NCBI GenBank assembly: GCA_045628865.1
Contig: JAZQQB010000076.1
Span: 1-15,881 of the forward strand
DNA: 15,881 nucleotides
Reading direction: 5' to 3'
From: JAZQQB01 sp045628865
GTDB taxonomy: Bacteria; Bacillota; Clostridia; Lachnospirales; Lachnospiraceae
How positions within the stretch are numbered: position 1 is the stretch's first letter; every line of letters starts with the position of its first letter. The notes beneath the pieces are model-generated. The model made no database searches and was not told where the DNA came from. It saw nothing but the letters and a program-made list of their open reading frames with translations. Position numbers and translations under genes: made by a program. Of the stretch, positions 7,352 through 13,700 are shown in pieces.

Positions 7352-8761
7352 CTATTTATATTCCTTGAGTTCAAATGAATCTGCTATGCACCTTCTTGCT
7401 GTCATTAAATCCATAAGTTCACCTGCTGCAATCATCTGACATGTAACATTGCCTATAGCAGTCGCCTCAATTGGCCCAGCAAGAATTTTCCGTTTGCAAG
7501 CCTTTGCTGTCAATTCATTTAAGTAACTGGCATTAGCACCGCCTCCTACTATATGAATCGTTTCAAATTGTTTTCCCGTGATATTCTCGATATCTTTTAC
7601 CGTATCAGCGTAGCACTTTGCCAAGCTGTTATAGATAACTGCTGCTATCTCTCCAATCGTTTCAGGAACTTTTTGTCCTGATTCTTCACAAGCCTTTTTT
7701 ACTTCCTCTACCATACTCTCAGGAGCTAAGAAACGCGCATCATTGGCATCTACAATTGATTCAATACTCTCTTTTGAAGCCATCTCGCAAATCGATGCAA
7801 AACTTAATTCTCTAGCCATCTCATTTCTGGCAGAATTGATCATCCACATTCCCATAATATTTTTCAGATAACGGAATCGATAATCATATCCACCCTCGTT
7901 CGTCATGTTCTTTTCTTCACTCTCAGGTGTACAGTTTGCTTCCATAAGTTCAGTACCCATTAAAGACCAGGTTCCAGAGCTTATGTAAATACAATCTTTC
8001 ATTTTTCCGTTTTCGTGTCCAACTGGAACAGCCATAACAGCAGAAGCTGTATCATGAGTCGCCGGAAGAACCACTTTGCAATTGTAACCAACTTCTTCTT
8101 GAATGCTATTTCGCAGTTCACCGATACATGTACCTGGATGTTCTATCTTCGTAAATATTTCTCTCGGATACCCTAGCATATCAAGCAACTCATAATCCCA
8201 ATCCTTTGTGATCGGACTTACCAACTGGGTTGTAGAGGCATTTGTATACTCTGTGACCTTTTTCCCCGTAAGAAGAAAGTGAAAATAATCTGGAATCATA
8301 AGCATGGTTTTTGCTCTTCTCATTTGTCCCGGTTCTCTATATTTATGTGCCATTAACTGGTATATCGTGTTAAAAACCTGCTTCTGTATTCCTGTTCTCG
8401 CATATAACTGGTTTTCAGGTATCATTTCATATACCTTACGATCCATTCCCGATGTTCTGCTGTCTCGATACCCATATACGCTACCAATCAGCTGATCATT
8501 TTCATCCAGTAACGCATAGTCTACAGCCCATGTGTCAATTCCCATACTATATGGAATTTTTCCAAGTTCCTTACAACGCTTCATGCCCTTAAGGATTTCA
8601 GAAAACAGCCTTTCACTATCCCATACCATATGGCCATTTTCACGCATCATGCCGTTCTCGAAACGATATATTTCTTCCAACACGATTTTGCCATCTTTTA
8701 AGTATGATAGAATATGTCGTCCACTTGATGCGCCTATATCAACAGCTAAATAGTATTTCAT
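7352..8761 (-). CDS. rhaB: Rhamnulokinase
   Basis: The kinase phosphorylates L-rhamnulose at O1 using ATP. The 469-residue FGGY-family protein follows E. coli RhaB closely: AVDIGASSGR (residues 6-15) for ATP binding, GIDTWAVDYALLD (74-86), YRDSRTSG, YTNASTTQLV, THDTASAV with the presumed catalytic base D237, SSGTWSLMG, NIMGMW, and HIVGGGANASYL in the C-terminal ATPase lobe. The start at 8761 is chosen because the conserved fold begins at MKYYLAVDIG and GGAG lies 6 bases upstream; the longer reading from 8866 runs through inverted repeats and lacks a site. It is the first gene of the operon and is preceded by an unusually structured leader. It is divergent from the AraC regulator. Confidence 0.95.
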   Translation of the reverse strand: MKYYLAVDIGASSGRHILSYLKDGKIVLEEIYRFENGMMRENGHMVWDSERLFSEILKGMKRCKELGKIPYSMGIDTWAVDYALLDENDQLIGSVYGYRDSRTSGMDRKVYEMIPENQLYARTGIQKQVFNTIYQLMAHKYREPGQMRRAKTMLMIPDYFHFLLTGKKVTEYTNASTTQLVSPITKDWDYELLDMLGYPREIFTKIEHPGTCIGELRNSIQEEVGYNCKVVLPATHDTASAVMAVPVGHENGKMKDCIYISSGTWSLMGTELMEANCTPESEEKNMTNEGGYDYRFRYLKNIMGMWMINSARNEMARELSFASICEMASKESIESIVDANDARFLAPESMVEEVKKACEESGQKVPETIGEIAAVIYNSLAKCYADTVKDIENITGKQFETIHIVGGGANASYLNELTAKACKRKILAGPIEATAIGNVTCQMIAAGELMDLMTARRCIADSFELKEYK

Positions 8762-8940
8762 ATTAATCTCCATTTCGCCTTGCGAAATCTGGAGCGGCCT
8801 ATTTAGGCACCCCCTTAAGAGGATGAAACAAATAGACCTGTGTGTAAAATATTCTATTTTACACACTAATCTCCATTTCGCACATGAAACAATAGTCCGA
8901 TGTGAAAAAAATATTTTTCCACATTAGGTCTCCCTCTTGT
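8762..8940 (-). promoter_or_regulatory. rhaB: Structured, internally duplicated leader/control region of the rhamnose operon
   Basis: Four inverted repeats lie between rhaB and the divergent regulator: 8768-8794 (CTCC-ATTTCGC / GCGAAAT-CT-GGAG), 8796-8838 (GGCCTATTT/AAATAGACC), 8840-8866 (perfect 11-bp arms GTGTGTAAAAT/ATTTTACACAC) and 8900-8924 (ATGTG..AAAAA/TTTTT..CACAT). The first pairs the rhaB Shine-Dalgarno GGAG into a stem. No good -35/-10 pair reads toward rhaB, which fits activator-dependent transcription. The last two repeats are plausible protein-binding sites or RNA hairpins; the sequence alone does not decide. Confidence 0.6.
8820..8938. repeat. Imperfect tandem duplication of about 59 bp upstream of rhaB
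   Basis: Copy 1 (8820-8880) and copy 2 (8882-8938) share the same order of blocks: ATGAAACAA(A)TAG(A/T)CC, then a TGTG-A/T-rich-CACA inverted repeat, then a TA-TCTCC-TTT segment. The inverted-repeat centres are about 59 bases apart. In addition, TAATCTCCATTTCGC occurs exactly twice, at 8764-8778 and 8867-8881. Confidence 0.65.
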
Positions 8941-8964
8941 AATTTGATAATACTATTTTATAAT
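8937..8964 (+). promoter_or_regulatory. Promoter of the AraC-family regulator gene
   Basis: TTGTAA (8937-8942) and TATAAT (8959-8964) are 16 bases apart. The -10 box overlaps the ATG at 8963, which argues against that ATG being a start codon. Confidence 0.6.
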
Positions 8965-9037
8965 GGATATATATAGATTTTTAGGTCGAAAGGAAATAAA
9001 TTATAGGACTTTATTTGCAAGAACGGAGGATATGCTT

Positions 9038-10021
9038 ATGACAAAAGAATTATTAGACAAATTGAAAGCAATCACCGAAGAAGAGGCCGAAATTCTCTCT
9101 GGACAAGGTTATGTCCATTCAGAGTTGTATACGTCTAAAGTTGCTTCGCCTCGCAATTTCACCATCGATTGCAATAAATTACTTCAAAAAGGAAAGCTCA
9201 TCGAAGTGCGTCCTCACACACGTTTTGTACATTTTCCAACGCATACACATAATTATGTTGAACTTGTCTATATGTGCAGCGGCAGTACAACACATATCAT
9301 AAATGGTTCTGAAACGCTCATTCTCAAAGAAGGGGATCTTCTATTTCTTAATCAAAACGCAACACAGGAAATTCTTCCTGCTTCAGAACACGACATTGCA
9401 GTTAATTTTATTATTTTGCCAGAATTCTTTGACCGCTCTATTTCCATGATCGAACAGGAAAATATATTAAGAGATTTTCTTTTGCATACACTGTCACCAG
9501 ATAGTGCAATGTATAGCTATCTTCATTTTTCTGCAAAAGAAATCCTTCCGGTACAAAATCTGATTGAGAATATGATCTGGACTATATTTTCAGGGCGTTC
9601 CAACACCAACACCGTAACACAAACCTCAATGGGACTTCTATTCATGAATTTGTCAATTTTCGCTGAAAACATCAACAAAGATGTTCCTGCTCAATATGAA
9701 CAAAATCAGATTTTTACAGTTTTACAGTACATCGAAACCCACTATAAAAATGGAAGTCTATCTGAAATTGCTGCACAAATAAATCAGCCAACTTATTACG
9801 TGAGTCGTTTGCTTAAAAAACATATGGATAAAAACTTCAAGCAATTACTTCAGATCCGCAAACTGCAACAGGCAGAATATCTTCTCACCCAAAGTTCAAT
9901 GACTATTGAACAAATAATGAATGCTATTGGTTATGATAATAGCAGTTATTTCTTCAATCGATTCAAAGAAAAAAATGGCTGTTCTCCAAAGGAATACCGG
10001 AAAAAACAAAATATTTTATAA
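9038..10021 (+). CDS. AraC-family transcriptional regulator, probable activator of the rhamnose operon
   Basis: This is a 327-residue, two-domain regulator. Residues ~55-130 are a cupin-type sensor with the His-rich strand HFPTHTHNYVELVYMCSG (H65, H69, H71) and the EGDLLFLNQNATQ turn. Residues ~223-322 hold the paired AraC helix-turn-helix motifs: LSEIAAQINQPTYYVSRLLKK (first) and MTIEQIMNAIGYDNSSYFFNRFK (second), closing with GCSPKEYRK. It probably senses L-rhamnose or an intermediate and activates the divergent rhaB operon, as RhaS/RhaR do in enterobacteria; that role is inferred from position. Start 9038 has GGAGGA at good spacing. The ATG at 9032 is too close to that site, and the one at 8963 lies in the -10 box. 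A terminator follows the stop codon directly. Confidence 0.88.
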   Translation: MTKELLDKLKAITEEEAEILSGQGYVHSELYTSKVASPRNFTIDCNKLLQKGKLIEVRPHTRFVHFPTHTHNYVELVYMCSGSTTHIINGSETLILKEGDLLFLNQNATQEILPASEHDIAVNFIILPEFFDRSISMIEQENILRDFLLHTLSPDSAMYSYLHFSAKEILPVQNLIENMIWTIFSGRSNTNTVTQTSMGLLFMNLSIFAENINKDVPAQYEQNQIFTVLQYIETHYKNGSLSEIAAQINQPTYYVSRLLKKHMDKNFKQLLQIRKLQQAEYLLTQSSMTIEQIMNAIGYDNSSYFFNRFKEKNGCSPKEYRKKQNIL

Positions 10022-10055
10022 AAAGGGGGATTGCCTACAATCCCCCCTTTTATCT
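10020..10055. terminator. Terminator between the AraC gene and the GNAT gene, usable from both sides
   Basis: GGGGGATTG (about 10025-10033) pairs with CAATCCCCC (10038-10046) around a 4-base loop, flanked by AAAA on the left and TTTTAT on the right. It follows the araC stop directly and reads as CCCCCTTTTTATA on the minus strand. Confidence 0.85.
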
Positions 10056-10127
10056 TTGACATCGCGAAGCGCCAACTTCTTCTGCGAAAGAGTGCTTCGC
10101 ACAAGATGAGATGCAAATTTTTTTCTA

Positions 10128-10889
10128 TCAATGCGTTTTCATATCTGCAGCCACTTCATATGCTACATATTCATGAGCATATTCATAACCAAGCTTTTTT
10201 GCCAAACGAACTGAATTCATATTCTGAGCATCCCAGCTTGGATACAAGCCTTCATCTAGGCATTGTAAAATAAGTGCAGCACACACAACAGTTGCGAGCC
10301 CTTTTCTTCTCTCTTCTTCTATTGTATCAACTTCAATTTCAATACCTTCCTGATATCTCGTATAAGAAGATGCTCCAGAAACAATTCTGCCGTCTTTAAT
10401 GATAACCATCCCTCGACCCAGCTTAAGATATTTTTCTTTACTTCCAAAAGATGAAACAAAATCCCTTGTGACTGGATCTAGTAGACACATATCATAAATA
10501 TCTTCATCAATCTTTCTCTTTTCATACACAGCAGGGAGCTGCTCAAGTAACTTTTGCAAATAAGCTCTGTCAAAACAAGTATTTTTCTTAATTGCATAAC
10601 GCGTTACCTTCTTGCAATCAGGAAAACATTCCTCTATAAGTTTTCCCCATTCTTCGTTTTGTGGTGTCATAATCACAAAGCCATCTGGCTTATTTATAAC
10701 AAGTTCTTTATCAGGTATTCCTGCGTAAAAAGCAAAGCATCCTACAAATGCCATCGCTGAACTCGGATTATCAATATCCGTTACAAAAATATCTCCCATC
10801 ACCTTCTGAAGACACGAATAAACTAAGGTTTCTTCCCATCCCTCAAATAATTCATATACTTTTGACGTATCCTCTAACTTATATACCAT
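10128..10889 (-). CDS. GNAT-family N-acetyltransferase (253 residues)
   Basis: The C-terminal ~100 residues carry the acetyl-CoA fold: GMVIIKDGRIVSGASSYTRY as the central beta-strands, then EEERRKGLATVVCAALI with the R-x-x-G-x-A pyrophosphate loop at about 194-199, and DAQNMNSVRLAKKLGYE, the NxxSxxLxxKLGF signature. The N-terminal ~140 residues form an extra domain. This layout resembles the longer GNAT_acetyltran group of Firmicutes; the acceptor is unknown. The start at 10889 is chosen because GGAG lies 6 bases upstream and the protein then begins cleanly; the reading from 10961 has no site. It lies 108 bases after the smaller GNAT gene, probably in the TetR-led transcript. Confidence 0.8.
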   Translation of the reverse strand: MVYKLEDTSKVYELFEGWEETLVYSCLQKVMGDIFVTDIDNPSSAMAFVGCFAFYAGIPDKELVINKPDGFVIMTPQNEEWGKLIEECFPDCKKVTRYAIKKNTCFDRAYLQKLLEQLPAVYEKRKIDEDIYDMCLLDPVTRDFVSSFGSKEKYLKLGRGMVIIKDGRIVSGASSYTRYQEGIEIEVDTIEEERRKGLATVVCAALILQCLDEGLYPSWDAQNMNSVRLAKKLGYEYAHEYVAYEVAADMKTH

Positions 10890-10997
10890 AATCTTCTCCA
10901 TTCTTATTATTTTTCTTTGCATATACACATGTATCTTTCCATATTGGATTTCTATTCTCATCCATATGAAAAAACATTACTCTGAAAAAAGTCGTTT

Positions 10998-11408
10998 TTA
11001 TCTAATCATCTTAAACATTCCCGGACCATCCCACTCACATGGTCTTGCTTCAAAGCCCATTTTTTCATAAAATGCCTGAGCTTCTATTGTACTGATAAGT
11101 TCAAGACTGACTTCCCACTCAGGGACAGATTCTTTAATGTATTTTTCAATATTTTCAATCAAAAGTCTTCCAATACCTTTTGACTGATATTCAGGAATCA
11201 CTGCAAAATCCTTGATATAAAATGACATTCCACCATCTCCTATAATCCTGACCATTCCTACTGCTGAATCTCCATCATATGCCACAAAGGTTGCTATCGT
11301 ATTTTGAAGTGCCTTTTCGACCTGTTCCTTACATGGCGGTTCCCAGCCAACAGATGTATATAATTTTAAAAATAATTCCGCTGATAGTTTATTTATCTCT
11401 ACTCTCAT
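10998..11408 (-). CDS. Small GNAT-family N-acetyltransferase (136 residues)
   Basis: This is a single-domain cytoplasmic acetyltransferase using acetyl-CoA. Central strands TIATFVAYDG and AVGMVRIIGDG are followed by IKDFAVIPEYQSKGIGRLLI, with the Q-S-K-G-I-G motif of the CoA loop, and STIEAQAFYEKMGFE at the C-terminus. Length is normal for a minimal GNAT. The substrate is unknown; small amines, antibiotics or protein termini are all possible. GGAGG stands 7 bases before the start. It follows the TetR gene by 27 bases, so the TetR protein likely controls it. Confidence 0.88.
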   Translation of the reverse strand: MRVEINKLSAELFLKLYTSVGWEPPCKEQVEKALQNTIATFVAYDGDSAVGMVRIIGDGGMSFYIKDFAVIPEYQSKGIGRLLIENIEKYIKESVPEWEVSLELISTIEAQAFYEKMGFEARPCEWDGPGMFKMIR

Positions 11409-11435
11409 AAAAATCCTCCACCATTTTTATAAATT

Positions 11436-12026
11436 CTAAATTCTAACCTTGCACTCTCTCTTTTCTCTATATTGTTCTATCCCTGATATCAACACATTCA
11501 TTGATATCTCAAAACTTTCATTCATTGAAATTGGATTACCAAAAGAATTATGAATCTGAAGCATGATAAACCCTTCCAGAAAAGCTCTGTATGTTCTAAG
11601 TAAGTGATTCGCAATCTCTCGATCAATTCCTAATCCATCTGTCTGTTTAAAGAAAAATGTATACAACCCTTCCGTAGCAGAAATTAATGTATCATCTGAA
11701 TACTTGTTATACCAAAGCATAGCTTCAAATACGCCAGGATTATCTATAGCAAATTTATAAAATTTTCGTCCATACTCAGTTAGATTCGTTTTCTCGTCTA
11801 AGGAATCAATTCCTTTTACAACCTCTTCCGATACCATTCTCCATCCATATATCATCAGACTTCTATGCATATCATCAATAGTCTTCATATGGTTATATAA
11901 AGATGGCTTCTTGATTCCCAGATAATCCGCAAGTGTTGTAACAGACAAATAAGATAATCCTCTTTCATTTGCAAGTTCCGCAGCTTTTTCTATTATTTTC
12001 TCTTTTGATAATCCTGTTCTTGGCAT
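11436..12026 (-). CDS. TetR/AcrR-family transcriptional repressor
   Basis: This is a 196-residue repressor. Residues ~7-54 are the TetR HTH: SKEKIIEKAAELANERGLS, TTLADYLGIKKPSLYNHMK. The remaining helical half (YGRKFYKFAIDNPGVFEAML and following) matches the ligand-binding domain type often called WHG/TetR_C_33; the effector is unknown. The GAGGAGA site upstream supports the start. Its promoter overlaps two inverted repeats, as expected for an autorepressor. It is the first gene of a leftward unit with the two GNAT acetyltransferases, suggesting they respond to a small molecule that is modified by acetylation. Confidence 0.9.
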   Translation of the reverse strand: MPRTGLSKEKIIEKAAELANERGLSYLSVTTLADYLGIKKPSLYNHMKTIDDMHRSLMIYGWRMVSEEVVKGIDSLDEKTNLTEYGRKFYKFAIDNPGVFEAMLWYNKYSDDTLISATEGLYTFFFKQTDGLGIDREIANHLLRTYRAFLEGFIMLQIHNSFGNPISMNESFEISMNVLISGIEQYREKRECKVRI

Positions 12027-12048
12027 AATGTCTCCTCACGTCGGCAAA

Positions 12049-12085
12049 CTAACAATGTTAGCTTTATTATACTAACTTTATTAGT
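12049..12085. promoter_or_regulatory. Operator-like inverted repeats for the TetR repressor
   Basis: CTAACAATGTTAG (12049-12061) and ACTAACTTTATTAGT (12071-12085) are palindromes sharing the CTAA/TTAG half-site. One lies in the spacer of the tetR promoter and the other between the -10 box and the gene, an ideal arrangement for autorepression. Confidence 0.65.
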
Positions 12086-12093
12086 TTTGTCAA
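12066..12093 (-). promoter_or_regulatory. Promoter of the tetR-GNAT unit
   Basis: On the minus strand a perfect TTGACA (12088-12093), a 16-base spacer and a perfect TATAAT (12066-12071) read toward tetR. Confidence 0.8.
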
Positions 12094-12138
12094 GTAAGCG
12101 AAAAATACTAAGCTCAGTTTTAATATTCCATACTGTTG

Positions 12139-12539
12139 TCAAAAAGCCATCAACTCTATCTTAGAGCTGATGGCCTTCATATTTTCATCTACACAACATG
12201 GATTCCAAAAACAATCTTTCACTTTTGTAGAAAGTCCAAGTCTATTATACAAACGAATATTGTCTTCTTCTGTTTCATCGACTCCGATAGTAACCTCTTC
12301 TATATGTTGCGCTTTTAATATATCCATCACAGAATTAATCAGAAATGTACCTAATCCTCGATGTCAATACACTCATCTTCACAGGCTAATATATAAAAAA
12401 TCGCTTCTCCAGATTTGATCTTCTCAACAAAAAACTGTGTTGTACTACTAAGTTCTCGATTATTATATCCCCATAAGTTAATTAGCTCGTCGATCGTTCC
12501 AATTCTTACCGTATATTTTTCCTCATCTTCTAGGTTCAT
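12139..12539 (-). pseudogene. GNAT-family acetyltransferase gene broken by an internal deletion and frameshift
   Basis: The first part (12539 down to about 12351) starts after AAGGAG and encodes MNLEDEEKYTVRIGTIDELI, then RELSSTTQFFVEKIKSGEAI and FYILACEDECI, a normal GNAT N-terminus, but hits a TAG. In another frame, the codons right there read RGLGTFLINSVMDILKA and continue to EEDNIRLYNRLGL, the C-terminal half of a GNAT domain. The strand-4 region normally found between the two halves (roughly 30 residues) is absent, so this is an out-of-frame deletion at about 12355-12366 rather than a single-base error. The ORF tail runs into the terminator at 12141-12175. It lies 33 bases inside the left end of the insertion element's flank and is probably inactive. 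Confidence 0.75.
12141..12175 (-). terminator. Intrinsic terminator after the GNAT pseudogene
   Basis: GCCATCA-A-CTCTA and TAGAG-C-TGATGGC form a 13-bp stem with one mismatch and a 3-base loop. On the minus strand it is followed by TTTTTGA. It separates the broken gene from the tetR promoter. Confidence 0.8.
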
Positions 12540-12571
12540 ATCATACTCCTTTATAACTTTATATCTACTAT

Positions 12572-12592
12572 TTTGAACCAAATCACGCATGC
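12572..12592 (+). repeat. Left terminal inverted repeat of the element
   Basis: It matches the right repeat at 20 of 21 positions. It overlaps a palindrome, ATCACGCA-TGC-TGCGTGAT (12582-12600), that could form the terminal hairpin used by HUH enzymes. Confidence 0.8.
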
Positions 12593-12619
12593 TGCGTGAT
12601 AGCCCTTTCTACTTTTTTA

Positions 12620-12647
12620 TGTCAGTCTTGTACTGGCAGTTTTTTTA
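12620..12647 (+). terminator. Terminator-like hairpin inside the left end of the element
   Basis: TGTCAGT (12620-12626) pairs with ACTGGCA (12632-12638) with one mismatch, then GTTTTTTT follows. It could stop read-in transcription from the left neighbour. Confidence 0.5.
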
Positions 12648-12677
12648 TTTTACAATCAACTCATCATAGAAAGGAAA

Positions 12678-12737
12678 AAACCCCATGGATGAGTTCAAGC
12701 TTAGTTTGGCGACCGGGCTTCTCATTCCATGAGGTTT
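12678..12737 (+). repeat. Long stem-loop in the 5' non-coding part of the element
   Basis: AAACCCCATGGATGAG (12678-12693) and CTCATTCCATGAGGTTT (12721-12737) pair over about 16 bp with one mismatch and one bulge, around a 27-base loop. It lies upstream of the recombinase gene. Role unknown; RNA regulation or a DNA recognition structure are both possible. Confidence 0.6.
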
Positions 12738-12851
12738 CAACTTCATGTATGAGTATATGGTCTTTTTACATTTTTTTCAAGTTCATTCGTGCTCCACCTG
12801 TAAATTTTTTTGTTAGAAAATTATTTTTACATTTACAGGAGGCTTTTATTT

Positions 12852-13691
12852 ATGAATGAACAGAATTTTATATTTTTAAAACAACATATCGATATCCTTT
12901 TGTTCCGCGATCTTGCTCCCGGGACTGTTTCCACTTACTCTTCCTATATGACTCAATTTATTGAATGGGTAGAAAGTAGCTTACATTCTAAACCAATTCC
13001 TGACATTTCCTGGGCGGAAATCCGCTCTTTTTTGACCTATCTAAAAGATGTCCGTCAGCTTAATCCACGTACGATCAATGCTTACATCGCTCAGCTACGC
13101 GATTTCTATAAGTATGTCCTTCATCGTGAATGGGATCGTTATCAGGTTCCCTTTCTTCATTTTGATGAAAAACTACCAAACGTCCCTACTAAAGATGAAG
13201 TAAATGCCATTATTAATTCTATTTCCAACCCAAAACATAAGGCCGAGTTCGCACTTCTTTATTCCTCTGGAATCCGTGTCAGTGAACTGATTCGCTTAAA
13301 ATGCGGAGATATCTATTATTCCAAGCACTGTATCTACATTGCAAAATCTAAGAATCGTTCTGATCGTTATGCTGTTCTTTCTGAAAAAGCTTTTGGTCTC
13401 TTAGTTGATTACATCCGCAAAGACTTTCCGAAGGCTACAAAAGACGACTGGCTCTTTCCAGGTCAAAAAGAAGGTTCTCACATCCATCAGCAATCGATTT
13501 ATTTAACTTTTGTGAAATGGTTGAAACTTCTCAATCTTTCTGATTCAGGATATACGCTCCACAGCCTAAGGCATGCCTTTGGTCTTCATTTGTATGAAGC
13601 AAACACTGACCTCATGACCATTAAAGAAGCCATGGGACATAAATCACTTTCCAGCACCACTGTTTACCTTACGGTAATGGAAGGAGTGTGA
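12852..13691 (+). CDS. Tyrosine recombinase (XerC/D-like integrase) of the insertion element
   Basis: This is a 279-residue DNA strand-exchange enzyme. Residues ~5-95 are the SAM-like core-binding domain (APGTVSTYSSYMTQFIEWV; NPRTINAYIAQLRDFYKYVL). The catalytic domain follows with R142 in YSSGIRVSELIRL, a Lys around 165-167, H237 and R240 in HSLRH, H263 in MGHKS, and nucleophile Y272 in TTVYLTV, so the catalytic set is complete. The start at 12852 has AGGAGG upstream; the ATG at 12810 would put this site inside the gene. It precedes the HUH transposase by 9 bases in the same frame and is surely co-transcribed. Some IS91-like elements carry such a partner gene; its exact role (resolution or integration) is not shown here. 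Confidence 0.9.
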   Translation: MNEQNFIFLKQHIDILLFRDLAPGTVSTYSSYMTQFIEWVESSLHSKPIPDISWAEIRSFLTYLKDVRQLNPRTINAYIAQLRDFYKYVLHREWDRYQVPFLHFDEKLPNVPTKDEVNAIINSISNPKHKAEFALLYSSGIRVSELIRLKCGDIYYSKHCIYIAKSKNRSDRYAVLSEKAFGLLVDYIRKDFPKATKDDWLFPGQKEGSHIHQQSIYLTFVKWLKLLNLSDSGYTLHSLRHAFGLHLYEANTDLMTIKEAMGHKSLSSTTVYLTVMEGV

Positions 13692-13700
13692 CCAGTCCTT

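Noticed and set aside
8762..8866. Extended start of rhaB at 8866
   Set aside because: The extra 35 codons run through inverted repeats and have no ribosome binding site; the kinase fold starts at 8761.
8820..8938. CRISPR-like array
   Set aside because: There are only two diverged units with no unique spacers and no cas genes; it is a promoter-region duplication.
8963..9037. Start of the AraC gene at 8963
   Set aside because: That ATG overlaps a TATAAT box and has no ribosome binding site, while 9038 has GGAGGA at good spacing.
10031..10273. 80-codon rightward ORF between araC and the GNAT gene
   Set aside because: It begins in the terminator, lies mostly antisense to the GNAT gene, and shows no family resemblance.
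12139..12590. Two separate small genes in place of the GNAT pseudogene
   Set aside because: The two pieces are the N- and C-terminal halves of one GNAT domain that meet at the CoA-binding loop in different frames; the second half has no ribosome binding site.
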